Below are positions 8,012 to 17,186 of a stretch of DNA of 46,908 nt, one piece after another. Both the position numbers and the translations under genes were made by a program. Each line of letters opens with the position of its first letter. Within the stretch, counting starts at the first letter, position 1. Source of the DNA: Bacteroidota bacterium (GTDB taxonomy: Bacteria > Bacteroidota > Bacteroidia > Cytophagales > Cyclobacteriaceae); contig JAEYXN010000320.1 in assembly GCA_023431285.1 (NCBI GenBank), forward strand, positions 1 through 46,908. Direction: 5' to 3'. The notes below the pieces were generated by a model. That model searched no databases. It was not told the DNA's origin and worked only from the letters and a program-made list of their open reading frames with translations.

Positions 8012-10408
8012 ATGAAAAAGAATATAAGTATTAACATCAGCGGAATCATCTTTCATATTGAGGAGGATGGGTACGATACGCTCCGCCGATACCTCGATTC
8101 GATTACGAAATATTTTTCTTCATTCGAGGATAGCAGTGAGATCATGGCAGATATCGAAAGCCGGATCGCGGAGATCTTTCTTTCGAAGTTGAGCGAAGGG
8201 AAGCAGGTGATCACTGCTGACGATGTGAACGCGCTGATCACGACGATGGGTAGCGTAAGCGACTTCAAAGCCGCGGAGGAACAACCTGAAGCAAAGTCTT
8301 ACCAGCAGAACACAGGAGGATCTTTCTATGCTGAGGGAGATGCGGGAGGCGCCCAGGCTGGCGCTGGCTCTGCTACCTATGTCCCTCCCAAGGTTTTGAG
8401 ACGCGATCAGAAGCGCAAGATACTCGGAGGTGTATGTTCGGGAATTGCGAACTACATGAACGTCGACTCTCTGTGGGTTCGTCTGGTCTTTGCACTGTTC
8501 TTCTTTGCCTGGGGATTTGCATTGTTGATCTATATCATCATGTGGATTGTTGTTCCGGGTACTTATGATATGAATGAGCCGGAGGTGGGAAAAAAGATGT
8601 TCCGCGATCCGGACCGTCGGATCCTGGCTGGTGTCTCCGGTGGAGTCGCCAGTTATCTGAACATTGACATCCTCGCGGTACGGATACTGTTCATTTTATT
8701 ATTGGTGGCCGGAGGTTTTGGTCTGTTCCTTTACATCGTGTTGTGGGTGGTGTTACCTGAAGCCAGGACACTCACCGAAAGGATGCAAATGCAGGGAGAG
8801 CCGGTAACGCTTTCAAACATTGAATCCACTATAAAAAAAAACCAGGAAGGTGACGCAGCCGCTCCTCAGGAGAGTGACTTATCAAAAGTGCTCCTGTTCC
8901 CCTTCAGAGTAATCGGGGCAGTATTACAAGCACTTGCAAAAGTGATCGGACCATTGGCTGAAGTGTTACGTGTGGTAGTTGGGATTTTCATCATCGGCGT
9001 TGGGATCATGTTCCTGCTCTCCATACTTGGACTTACCGGAGTTTCGATAGGTATTCTTTCCAACACAATGGTAGACGTGCCATGGCATAATCCCGCGCAC
9101 GAACTCGGGGTGCCGATGGATGCGTTCCTGCGTGCGATACCAGGTTGGGTGATCTTTGCAGGCTTCACAGCGCTTATTATTCCTGCGCTGGGTCTTCTTT
9201 TGCTCGGTATCTCTGTCATTGCACGACGGATTGTTTTCAGTGCGACAGTGGGGTGGTCGTTGTTTGCCTTGTTCTTTATCTGCATCGCTTTGCTGAGTGT
9301 GGGCATCCCGAATATCGTGTACTCCTTCAAGGAAACGGGTGAATTCAGAATTGAGAACACTTACACTCTTCCCGGAAAAACGGCGGTGCTCAAATTAAAC
9401 GAAGTGGGTATCGATGATTACAAGGAGACCTCGCTGAATCTGAAAGGCCATGAAGGAAAGGATTTCAGGCTCGTACAAGTATTCCGCGCACAAGGTCCAA
9501 CGCGAGCCAAAGGAATTGAGAACGCCAAAATGGTAGACTATCACCTCGTACAACGGGACTCAACTTTCATATTCGACAGTAATCTCACCTTTAAGGAAGA
9601 CGCTGTCTTCCGGGGCCAGGAAGTAGAGCTCACACTTTATGTTCCTTATAACTATCCATTCACCATGGATCACGGCGTGCTCGAGTTCATAACCGATTAC
9701 ATCAGCTGGGAAGACAGGGAAGGTGAAAACAAGTGGCAAGTGACTGAAAACGGTCTGGAGTGTATTACATGTCCGAAGCCTTCGCCGGAAGAACTTGCTA
9801 AAATGGATCTGCGCGATTTTGATCAACTGGATCTTCAGGGTATTTTTGACGTCCGCGTCATTCGGGGTAACGAATATTCAATAGAGCTGAAAGGTCCGGA
9901 CAGCGAAAAGGAGAAGTATAATGTGTATCGGAGTGGAAAGACGCTTGTCATTGACTACCAGGGGAAAGAAAGTTTTAACTGGGACTGGAATTTCGATAAG
10001 GTAAAAGATGATCAGGTGTATATAAGCATTACCATGCCAGAGATCGAAAGGCTTGAAGCGGCGGGTTTTGGAAATATTCAGCTTGACGATTTTCATGTCG
10101 ATGATATGCAATTTGAATTGAGAGGTCCGATTGACGTGGATGGCCAGCTGAGAGCGAACGATGTGATGGTCCACCTGACCGGGAAGTCGGTGCTTACGCT
10201 CAACGGTGAATGCAATAACTTAACTGCGGATGTTGAGTTTGCTTCAAAACTGAAAGCATACAATTTCAATGTAAAAGAGGCGATCGTGGAAGTGAAAGGA
10301 GCATCATCAGCGAAGTTGAATGTTTCGGAACGACTGGAGATCCATGAAGGACTTGCCAGTGACATTGACTATCGTGGGGAACCCCAGGTTATCAGAAAAG
10401 AACGTTAA
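8012..10408 (+). CDS. Double PspC-domain membrane protein with C-terminal DUF2807-like beta domain
   Basis: The 798-residue protein starts with a conserved ~95-residue soluble region (KNISINISGIIFHIEEDGYDTLRRYLDSI). Two successive PspC domains follow: RKILGGVCSGIANYMNVDSLWVRLVF (~135-185) and RRILAGVSGGVASYLNIDILAVRILF (~200-255), each ending in a membrane segment and VVLPEA/VVPG. Three or four more hydrophobic segments lie at ~305-440. The C-terminal ~200 residues, from DFDQLDLQGIFDVRVIRGNEYSIELKG, are a DUF2807-type parallel beta structure that should lie in the periplasm. PspC proteins are sensors or mediators of envelope stress. This layout (N-terminal domain, two PspC, TM helices, DUF2807) is the usual Bacteroidota form. 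It is translated right after padR (three-base gap). Confidence 0.9.
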   Translation: MKKNISINISGIIFHIEEDGYDTLRRYLDSITKYFSSFEDSSEIMADIESRIAEIFLSKLSEGKQVITADDVNALITTMGSVSDFKAAEEQPEAKSYQQNTGGSFYAEGDAGGAQAGAGSATYVPPKVLRRDQKRKILGGVCSGIANYMNVDSLWVRLVFALFFFAWGFALLIYIIMWIVVPGTYDMNEPEVGKKMFRDPDRRILAGVSGGVASYLNIDILAVRILFILLLVAGGFGLFLYIVLWVVLPEARTLTERMQMQGEPVTLSNIESTIKKNQEGDAAAPQESDLSKVLLFPFRVIGAVLQALAKVIGPLAEVLRVVVGIFIIGVGIMFLLSILGLTGVSIGILSNTMVDVPWHNPAHELGVPMDAFLRAIPGWVIFAGFTALIIPALGLLLLGISVIARRIVFSATVGWSLFALFFICIALLSVGIPNIVYSFKETGEFRIENTYTLPGKTAVLKLNEVGIDDYKETSLNLKGHEGKDFRLVQVFRAQGPTRAKGIENAKMVDYHLVQRDSTFIFDSNLTFKEDAVFRGQEVELTLYVPYNYPFTMDHGVLEFITDYISWEDREGENKWQVTENGLECITCPKPSPEELAKMDLRDFDQLDLQGIFDVRVIRGNEYSIELKGPDSEKEKYNVYRSGKTLVIDYQGKESFNWDWNFDKVKDDQVYISITMPEIERLEAAGFGNIQLDDFHVDDMQFELRGPIDVDGQLRANDVMVHLTGKSVLTLNGECNNLTADVEFASKLKAYNFNVKEAIVEVKGASSAKLNVSERLEIHEGLASDIDYRGEPQVIRKER

Positions 10409-10417
10409 TCCAATTGT

Positions 10418-10483
10418 ATGATATTCTTATTTATCCTAGTAATCGCATTCGCCGTCAGCTTTTTTACGAGATTGCTCTTTTAA
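10418..10483 (+). CDS. Possible 21-residue hydrophobic micro-protein downstream of pspC
   Basis: Nine bases after the PspC stop, an ATG opens a 21-codon frame ending TAA at 10481-10483. The product is almost wholly hydrophobic (starts MIFLFILVIAFAVSFF, ends TRLLF) with one Arg near the C-terminus, i.e. a single membrane span. A hairpin follows seven bases later, so the frame fills the space between pspC and the likely transcript end. Chance cannot be excluded at this length. Confidence 0.35.
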   Translation: MIFLFILVIAFAVSFFTRLLF

Positions 10484-10489
10484 GAAACG

Positions 10490-10507
10490 GCCCGCGTCGC
10501 TGCGGGC
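10490..10507 (+). terminator. Hairpin at the end of the padR-pspC operon
   Basis: GCCCGC (10490-10495) pairs with GCGGGC (10502-10507) around a six-base loop, between convergent genes. No T-run follows on the plus strand, so this is either a weak or factor-assisted terminator or a 3'-end stabiliser. Confidence 0.5.
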
Positions 10508-10567
10508 TGATCTTGAATTCAAGACGTAATTTTATAACAGACATTTGAACAACGGGGATCTGTATGA

Positions 10568-11059
10568 TCAGATCCCTGCTTTCTTCAGACGTTCTACCAT
10601 CTCAAATACGGCTGGGCAGACGAGTGTGTTTTTGTAGGTCAGTTCTGTGATCTGCACGATCTTTTTCCGGTCGGTGTGAGGATACTCGCGGCAGGCTTTG
10701 GGGCGGTCTTCATATACGCTGCAGGCATTGTCATCCATCAGGAAGGGACATGGCGATGACTTCAGAACGTAGTCGCGATCTTCGTCGATACGAAGGTACT
10801 TTTCAACAAAGTCTCCGGGCCTCATTCTCAACGCTCGCGCTACACGTTCAATATCAGTCTGATAAAAAATAGGGCTGGTTGTTTTACAGCAGTTGGCGCA
10901 GGTAAGGCAATCCATGGTTTCGAAAACATCCTCATGGGCGGCATGAAACGCGTCGTCGACTTTCCGGCTATCCTTTTTCTTCAGGGAAGCGAGGAACTTC
11001 TTGTTCTCAGGGCCTTTCCTTGAGGCCAATGCCTTAAATGTATCCAGGTCTTCTTTCAC
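10568..11059 (-). CDS. YkgJ family cysteine-cluster protein
   Basis: A 163-residue protein with the YkgJ (UPF0153) cysteine pattern: CLTCANCC at residues 51-58, then SSPCPFL, then a C-terminal CSVYEDRPKACREYPH. The eight or so cysteines bind a metal, probably zinc or an Fe-S cluster. The biochemical role of the family is not known. It is cytosolic, with no signal peptide. It stands alone, convergent with padR-pspC; the WYL regulator upstream on the same strand ends 38 bases before its start, so the two could share a transcript. Confidence 0.85.
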   Translation of the reverse strand: MKEDLDTFKALASRKGPENKKFLASLKKKDSRKVDDAFHAAHEDVFETMDCLTCANCCKTTSPIFYQTDIERVARALRMRPGDFVEKYLRIDEDRDYVLKSSPCPFLMDDNACSVYEDRPKACREYPHTDRKKIVQITELTYKNTLVCPAVFEMVERLKKAGI

Positions 11060-11097
11060 AAAGGAAACTGCAAATATAAGGAAAGCGTAAACGGGAA

Positions 11098-12066
11098 TCA
11101 GCTTACTTCTATGGACGTCTTGTAATGAGCGGAGAGCTCTTCAACAAGGTCACACAACATTCCCTTGAGGTTTTCAGGAGATTCTATTTCAACTTCTTTA
11201 CCGAACATCAGCAACCAGCGACTGATTCCGGTGAGATAACAGGTCAGGAAAGTCATCCTTACTTTGCCATCCACTTCTTCTTCAGAAACGAACCCGTAGT
11301 TGTATCGGGTGCTGCCGATGAACTTTGCCGCGCTTCTTTCGAAGGTGCAGACTACCTGATGCATCTCCTTATGTGATCGCACCATTGTTTCCAGATATTC
11401 TTTCAGAGAAAAGAGGTTTCGGGAATCGAAGGTCACGCCTGTGTTTCTGAATTCCTGGATTCTGTCTGTCCGGAAATCGCGATAGCTGTTTCTCAACCGG
11501 CACCACGCAATGATGTGCCACGCATCGCCGTAGTAAAACAATCCGATAGGTTCAATCTCACGGCTTGTGCGTTCCTCACTGTATGAGCGGATGTAGCTGA
11601 TTCTGACAAGCTGTTTCTGAACGACGGCTTTTTGAATATCACTTAAGTAATGATCAGCCCCGGCCTTATCATGGATGGGACGCTGCTGAACAATGATGTG
11701 GTCCTGTAATAATTCAAGGTGATCTTTTTCCGGATCATGAAGAACAGATTGAATCTTGAATAAGGCAGATTCAAATTGATGCCGGATCGATTTATCCGTC
11801 ATCTTTTCCACGAGTTTGCCTGCAAGAACAAGCGCTGAAGCTTCAGACTGCGTGAACATCACCGGAGGAAGATGATATCCATCTACGATAAAGTATCCCT
11901 TGCCGGCCTCTGATCCGATAGGCACACCGGCTTCCATCAAAGCTTTCACGTCGCGGTACACCGTTCGGAGACTGATCTCAAAACGATCTGCGATCTCTTC
12001 AGCTTTCACAACGCGCTTGGTCTGAAGCTGGATCAATATTGCAGTAAGCCTGTCAATCCGGTTCAT
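11098..12066 (-). CDS. YafY-type transcriptional regulator (HTH + WYL domain)
   Basis: A 322-residue regulator. Residues 1-60 form a DeoR-type helix-turn-helix (RLTAILIQLQTKRVVKAEEIADRFEISLRTVYRDVKALMEAGVPI). Residues ~140-225 form a WYL domain, with RISYIRSYSEERTSREIEPIGLFYYGDAWHIIAWCRLRNSYRDFRTDRI. The C-terminal ~80 residues are the WCX extension. WYL domains sense small ligands or nucleic acids; YafY-like proteins usually act on neighbouring genes, but no clear target is visible here. The start is 51 bases after the end of the caspase gene on the same strand. In that gap a TAGTTTC resembles a Bacteroidota -7 box, but no good -33 element is placed correctly. Confidence 0.9.
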   Translation of the reverse strand: MNRIDRLTAILIQLQTKRVVKAEEIADRFEISLRTVYRDVKALMEAGVPIGSEAGKGYFIVDGYHLPPVMFTQSEASALVLAGKLVEKMTDKSIRHQFESALFKIQSVLHDPEKDHLELLQDHIIVQQRPIHDKAGADHYLSDIQKAVVQKQLVRISYIRSYSEERTSREIEPIGLFYYGDAWHIIAWCRLRNSYRDFRTDRIQEFRNTGVTFDSRNLFSLKEYLETMVRSHKEMHQVVCTFERSAAKFIGSTRYNYGFVSEEEVDGKVRMTFLTCYLTGISRWLLMFGKEVEIESPENLKGMLCDLVEELSAHYKTSIEVS

Positions 12067-12117
12067 TAATGACTATCAGAAACTAATACTAACAAAGTTT
12101 TTCGGAAGGGCAAGCGG

Positions 12118-15100
12118 TCAGTCCATAAGGGTCAGTGGGAAATCGTTTCCTGTAATGTACCCTGTAGGATACTGTGTTTTGCCGCCGTACTTTTTGGTGA
12201 GCTCTGGCACCCGTTCTTCCATGTAGAATTTCAGTTCGTTAACGGTGATTTTCTTATCGCCATTATCCGCCTTTCCTTCGAGGGCCTCGATCAATGCGTA
12301 GGTAAATACACCATGTTTTAGTTCAGCAAACTCCGTGGCAAACTGTTTTGTCCCACTTGACGCCAGCATGATAACGCCTGAGCTACGCGCAAGCTGGAAG
12401 ATAGCTTTTTCATCTGTTGCAGCTGACCTGACGTTGAGACTCTTTAACGCACCGCCTGAATGACACGCATCCATGAAGATCACTTGCTTCTGGGATTTGA
12501 TCTGTGTTAACAGGTCACGGAGCTCTGTGGCGGACACTCCTTTCTTTTTCAACTGATCGGGATCACCGTACAACTTCGTGATGTTGGTTGGGACCAGGTA
12601 GTATTCATCGTTATTGTCTTCATCCAGTGTTCCGTGACCGGCGTAATAGAAAAGAAATACATCCTCCGGTTTAGCACGCGTCATCAATGTCTTAAAGGCC
12701 ATCACGATATTCTCACGGGTAGCATTCTCATCATAGATCTCGATCTTGTTGATCTCTTTGAAAAGCTTCTGGCCGCGTTCATTCAAAGTGGACACCAGAG
12801 ACTTCGCATCGGGTTGCGCATAGTTGAGATTGTATGCTTCATTCTGATATTTATTGATACCAACCGCAAGCATATGCAGCGTCGATGTGACAAGAATCTC
12901 ACCTTTGTATTCGACGGTCAGGAGGTCAGGTCGTGATTCGATCTTTTGATAATTCACCACCACTACCTTGAATTCATTCACTTCGTTGACCATCTCGACC
13001 TCGTAGGTTTTGGTCACCTTGTCTCCTTCACCCTTTGTTTTTACTTCTTTATCAGTGATGATCAGTTTATCATTCTGGAAGATATTTATCTCCTTGACAC
13101 CCCCACCTCCATCGTATACCTCAACGATCAGAGGGAGTCTCTTCGCTTGTGTGTAGATTTTTCCTTTTTCGTACTTCAGCAGGTCTGTCGCACGTGTAAT
13201 AACACGGATGTCAAAGAAAGCCGCAGATGGGCGATGAAGTCTGGTAAGGTCAAACAACCGTTCCCCTGACTCCCTGATAATATCCTCTACTCTTTTTCCT
13301 TGCTCAATACCTTTAGCTACTTCCTTAGGACGATACAAGACTTCAAAGAACTGTTCCGCTGAATAATAGTCAGCGAGGCGTCTGATACCGCGGTTAATAT
13401 GCCACCCGAAGTATTGTCCTCCATTGGACGAGCAGGCGAAGTAACCTTTAGGAGTCCAGCAGACCCATTCATTGTCCTCAGAGACAAACAATGTTGCAAA
13501 CGGGATAACTATTTCGGCAACGCCGGCGTAAACCTGTTCCACTTCCCTGTACGTCTTGTTTCCTTCTTTTTTCAGGAATGCAATGACATCCAGCCACGCT
13601 TTTCGGGTCGGAACGTTTGTGAGCGAGTCAACAGGAAGGGATTGGAAGAAGGTACTCCATTCTTCATCAGCGAAGACTTGTCGCAGTGTGGGCACAGATC
13701 CTTTATCGGCGAGCCTCCACAATATGATGGTCTGGTCCTCACCTCCTGATGCGAGGTAAACTCCGTCCGCCGAAGCCGTGATACTTCTTACTGCTCCGAA
13801 GTGACCCACGAACTCTTTCAGGGGAAGACCATTTCGATCAAATAGCTTCAAAGAAAAATCACTTGCAACTACGATGTTTCCATCCGCAAGAGCGGTGAAG
13901 TCCAGGATACGACCATCTTCATTCGGATCTGTTTGAATTGCTTTCCCTTTTGAAAGCGCGAGTGTGTTCTCTGCGGTTCGGGTTACATCCGTAAGAGGTT
14001 TACGCGCAGGGACGGCTGACGCGTTCGGGGAGCGATCCATGGAAAGGGATGCGAGATCGAATCTTGTTTTATATACCGGCTTATTATTTTTAACGGCTTC
14101 CTGGCTGATGAACAGATCTAATCCACTACCAAAGGCAATAGACTGGACCGCATTTCCTTTCCCTTTGATCTTACGGACAGTCATACCGTTGATCGGGTTC
14201 CAGAGCAAGATCTCATTGTTGACACCCCCGGCAGATGCCACTACATAGTTTGTGAGGGACGGTGAGAAAGCTGCGCAGAAAACTGTGTTGTCATGACCAC
14301 GGAAGTCTGAAAACTTATTTCCACTTGGCAGTCCCCAGCTGCTGCCGACGCCATTGATATCCAGGCCAACCACGATCTTTGCATCTGCGGAGAATGCCAC
14401 GGCGTGAATAGGATTGGATAGTTTCGGGAATTCCTTCAGCACAGAGCCATCTGCTTTCCAAAGCACCAGTTCATTCTGAAAACTTGTGCTTACGAGGAAT
14501 TGCCCATCCGGAGAGAAGAGGACTTTGTCGACAGGGCCTTTATGATTCTTCCAAACCCTGGGTGTGAACTTCGTTACAGATTGATCAAGGCCGGCGAGAC
14601 CAAACATAATTACATCGCGCGTCTCCTGAGCAACCGCGAGATCTTGTGTCTTCGGATTAAAAGACACACAGCTTACGGGGCCTGAGGTATTAATGGTGGT
14701 GACCAGTGGAAGTTCGGGGGCACCGTTCATTTGCCATATCTTGACAGCGTTATCGGCACCTCCGCTTGCGAGGTATTTTCCGGATGCCGTAAACGCAAGA
14801 GAGTTGATGACATCTGAATGACCCACCGCGGTGCTTACCTGTGTATTTGTTGTGAGGTCAAGGACGAGTATATAGTTCTCTTTCTCTGAATTGACTTTGT
14901 ATCCTGCTACCGCGAGAAGCTTTCCATCGGGTGAGATCGCTGAAGAGTAGAACATCCCTTCAAAGCCATTTCCGATCTGCGACTCGAACTTTCGGACCAT
15001 CTTACCGGTTTCGACGTCCCATACTTTGATGGTCTTGTCTTCTGATATAGACACAATCTGAGTTCCGTCGCTGGTATAATGGAGGTTGCTGATGCGGGCG

Positions 15101-15201
15101 GAGTGACCCTTTGAATCAATCACAATCTGGGGGACCTGGCTAAATACAATGGTCGGGACAATGGAAAGGATCCCGATGAACAAAAGCCTTAGACTGTACA
15201 T
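12118..15201 (-). CDS. Exported WD40-repeat / caspase-domain (C14) protein
   Basis: The 1027-residue protein begins with a signal peptide (LLFIGILSIVPTIVFSQ). Residues ~25-520 hold about ten WD40 blades, for example GHSARISNLHYTSDG...KTIKVWD, GHSDVINSLAF...NAVKIW and GHFGAVRSITAS...QTIILW. A linker (~520-770) carries the EWVCWTPKGYFACSSNGG and YFGWHINRG signature that often joins WD40 to caspase domains, followed by a beta domain. The caspase fold (~780-1027) has its dyad in YYAGHGT (His856) and MDACHSGG (Cys913), so it looks active. Proteins of this layout are widespread in Bacteroidota and cyanobacteria; substrates are generally unknown. The signal peptide places it outside the cytosol, unlike caspase-type abortive-infection effectors. 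Confidence 0.9.
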   Translation of the reverse strand: MYSLRLLFIGILSIVPTIVFSQVPQIVIDSKGHSARISNLHYTSDGTQIVSISEDKTIKVWDVETGKMVRKFESQIGNGFEGMFYSSAISPDGKLLAVAGYKVNSEKENYILVLDLTTNTQVSTAVGHSDVINSLAFTASGKYLASGGADNAVKIWQMNGAPELPLVTTINTSGPVSCVSFNPKTQDLAVAQETRDVIMFGLAGLDQSVTKFTPRVWKNHKGPVDKVLFSPDGQFLVSTSFQNELVLWKADGSVLKEFPKLSNPIHAVAFSADAKIVVGLDINGVGSSWGLPSGNKFSDFRGHDNTVFCAAFSPSLTNYVVASAGGVNNEILLWNPINGMTVRKIKGKGNAVQSIAFGSGLDLFISQEAVKNNKPVYKTRFDLASLSMDRSPNASAVPARKPLTDVTRTAENTLALSKGKAIQTDPNEDGRILDFTALADGNIVVASDFSLKLFDRNGLPLKEFVGHFGAVRSITASADGVYLASGGEDQTIILWRLADKGSVPTLRQVFADEEWSTFFQSLPVDSLTNVPTRKAWLDVIAFLKKEGNKTYREVEQVYAGVAEIVIPFATLFVSEDNEWVCWTPKGYFACSSNGGQYFGWHINRGIRRLADYYSAEQFFEVLYRPKEVAKGIEQGKRVEDIIRESGERLFDLTRLHRPSAAFFDIRVITRATDLLKYEKGKIYTQAKRLPLIVEVYDGGGGVKEINIFQNDKLIITDKEVKTKGEGDKVTKTYEVEMVNEVNEFKVVVVNYQKIESRPDLLTVEYKGEILVTSTLHMLAVGINKYQNEAYNLNYAQPDAKSLVSTLNERGQKLFKEINKIEIYDENATRENIVMAFKTLMTRAKPEDVFLFYYAGHGTLDEDNNDEYYLVPTNITKLYGDPDQLKKKGVSATELRDLLTQIKSQKQVIFMDACHSGGALKSLNVRSAATDEKAIFQLARSSGVIMLASSGTKQFATEFAELKHGVFTYALIEALEGKADNGDKKITVNELKFYMEERVPELTKKYGGKTQYPTGYITGNDFPLTLMD

Positions 15202-15338
15202 GATTGCGGGAGTTAGGGTTAGTAAAAATAAGGATTTTGTCGGGATAAACTACTTGCTGTCAGGACGGTTTCCCAGGGTTGAATCCCTGATCAGAGGCTG
15301 CAAATGAAGAATTTCGAAGGGGAAGGCAGGAAAGGAAA

Positions 15339-15383
15339 CCTGGAACGACTCTGCTTGCGATTAGTCAGCGGGATCGTTCCAGG
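15339..15383 (-). terminator. Strong hairpin downstream of the galactose operon
   Basis: CCTGGAACGA (15339-15348) and TCGTTCCAGG (15374-15383) form a perfect 10-bp stem around a 25-base loop, 11 bases past the symporter stop codon. On the minus strand it is followed by TTTCCTTTCC, a broken T-tract. It is the likely end of the gal transcript. Confidence 0.65.
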
Positions 15384-15393
15384 TGAAATTATC

Positions 15394-17079
15394 TTACCAG
15401 AAGTACGCGTAGAGGGCTGTACAAAGAAGGAGAACGATGGTTGCTCCGATGTTAAAGGCCGGACTGGTACGGAAGATTCCGCCATCCAATGGAATACCTT
15501 TTGCGTCGTCTTTTCCTTTTCCTTCCATGTTGGAGATAACCACGATGATCAGGAAAGTAAGAACAGCAGTGATCATCATCTGATTCATGAACGGTATGTT
15601 AACGAAGATTGGCGCATCGGATATTCCCTTTGGACCGATCTTAAAGTAGAAAGCGATCGGAATAGAAGAAACGACACCCCAGATCGCTCCGCTGTTTGTA
15701 GCCTTACGATAGAATAATCCTGCGATGAACACAGCCAGAATACCCGGGCTAACAATACCGGTGTACTCCTGAATAAACTGAAACGCCTGACCGAGATTAC
15801 CGAGTGCTGGCGCGATGATCATGGCGATCACGAGTGCTACAAAACCGGTAAGTCGTCCTACGTTGACAGTGGTCTTTTCAGAGGCATTTTTGTTGATGTA
15901 AGGGCGATAGATATCAAGTGTGAAGATTGTCGCAGTAGAGTTAAGCATCGACGCAAGCGATGATACAATTGCCGCGGCCAATGCTGCAAGGATCAAGCCT
16001 TTCAAGCCTTCGGGGACAAAGTTCCGGATAAGCCATGGCCATGCGTTATCGTTTGCAACCTGACCGGCATTATTTATGAATGAGGAATCCAGTGTTTCCT
16101 TAGTCAGGTTTCCGGCGGCGTCAGAATTCATAACGAATGCAACGATACCAGGGATGACGACTATCAATGGAAGGAGCATCTTGAGAAACGCTGCGAAGAT
16201 GATACCCTTTTGAGATTCGTCAAGGCTTTTCGCGGCAAGGGTTCTCTGAATGATGTACTGATTGAAGCCCCAGTAATAAAGGTTTGCCACCCACATACCG
16301 CCGATGAGCACTGAAAGTCCGGGAAGGTCCCACCATGCATCCTTTCCATCGGGCGTTATGATTTCGCCTTTCTGGACGATCATGGAAAATTTCTGCGGCG
16401 CTGTTTTAAGGACGTGTGCGAATCCATCAATTACACCCCCATTAGGAGAGACTGCTTCGAGGGCAAGGTAGGTAGTGGCGAGTCCTCCGATGATCAGTAA
16501 TACAACCTGGACGACGTCTGTCCATGCTACGGCGGATAGCCCACCCCATAAGGAGTATCCGGCGGCAAAAAGACCAAGAGCGATGATACTTATCACAAGA
16601 TAACTTCCATCTCCTGATCCAAGAATGGTGTCCAGGGCACGAGCTCCCAGGTACAATACCGTTGTAAGGTTTACAAAAACGAAAAGGGCAAGCCAGAAGA
16701 TGGCGAGGATCGTTTTGAGGTTTGTGCTAAAGCGTTTTTCTACAAATTCAGGGATGGTGTAGATTCCTTTCTTAATGAAGATGGGGAGGAAGTACTTTCC
16801 TACGACGAGGAGTGTGATTGCCGCCATCCATTCGTAAGACGCTATAGCGAGTCCTATCGCGAACCCTGAACCTGACATTCCGATGAACTGTTCAGCAGAG
16901 ATGTTCGCGGCGATGAGTGATGCTCCGATTGCCCACCAGGGAAGAGACTTACTGGCCAGAAAGTAATCTTCCGCATTCTTTTCGTGACCCTTCTTGTCGC
17001 GCGACACCCAAAGACCGATACCCATAATCAAGACGCAGTAGGCACCGAAGACGAGGATGTCCAGTGTAGATAGTCCCAT
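15394..17079 (-). CDS. Sodium/galactose (SGLT-type) symporter
   Basis: A 561-residue solute:sodium symporter with ~14 membrane helices, very like the Vibrio vSGLT transporter from memory of that sequence. It shares VSRDKKGxEK, EDYFLASKSLPWWAIGASLIAANISAEQFIGMSGSG, KGIYTIPEFVEKRF and LAAAIVSSLASMLNSTATIFTLDIY. The residues that contact galactose in vSGLT are visible in context: Gln in SAEQFIG, Glu in SYEWM, Asn in GFNQYIIQR, Lys in AAFLK and Gln in GQAFQFIQEY. It is the last gene of the gal operon and would bring galactose into the cytosol with Na+. The 107-base gap to galM holds a strong hairpin, so its expression may differ from the rest of the operon. Confidence 0.93.
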   Translation of the reverse strand: MGLSTLDILVFGAYCVLIMGIGLWVSRDKKGHEKNAEDYFLASKSLPWWAIGASLIAANISAEQFIGMSGSGFAIGLAIASYEWMAAITLLVVGKYFLPIFIKKGIYTIPEFVEKRFSTNLKTILAIFWLALFVFVNLTTVLYLGARALDTILGSGDGSYLVISIIALGLFAAGYSLWGGLSAVAWTDVVQVVLLIIGGLATTYLALEAVSPNGGVIDGFAHVLKTAPQKFSMIVQKGEIITPDGKDAWWDLPGLSVLIGGMWVANLYYWGFNQYIIQRTLAAKSLDESQKGIIFAAFLKMLLPLIVVIPGIVAFVMNSDAAGNLTKETLDSSFINNAGQVANDNAWPWLIRNFVPEGLKGLILAALAAAIVSSLASMLNSTATIFTLDIYRPYINKNASEKTTVNVGRLTGFVALVIAMIIAPALGNLGQAFQFIQEYTGIVSPGILAVFIAGLFYRKATNSGAIWGVVSSIPIAFYFKIGPKGISDAPIFVNIPFMNQMMITAVLTFLIIVVISNMEGKGKDDAKGIPLDGGIFRTSPAFNIGATIVLLLCTALYAYFW

Positions 17080-17141
17080 AAGCTTATTTGTTTGGATTGG
17101 ATTTGTGCCCCGAAGTTAGGAAAATCGGAACAAGGGGCAAG

Positions 17142-17179
17142 CCGGAGCTCGCAGGCTAAAAGGCACCTGCGAGCTTCGG
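17142..17179 (-). other. Intercistronic hairpin between galM and the symporter gene
   Basis: CCGGAGCTCGCAGG (17142-17155) pairs with CCTGCGAGCTTCGG (17166-17179), 14 pairs with one non-Watson-Crick position and a 10-base loop, starting 7 bases after the galM stop codon. No T-run follows, so it reads as an mRNA processing or stability element or partial terminator inside the operon. Confidence 0.6.
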
Positions 17180-17186
17180 TGTGATG

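Noticed and set aside
15271..15300. CAGGG-TTGAAT-CCCTG, resembling a tRNA T-arm and 3' end
   Set aside because: The loop is six bases instead of seven, and no anticodon arm, D-arm or acceptor partner can be found around it.
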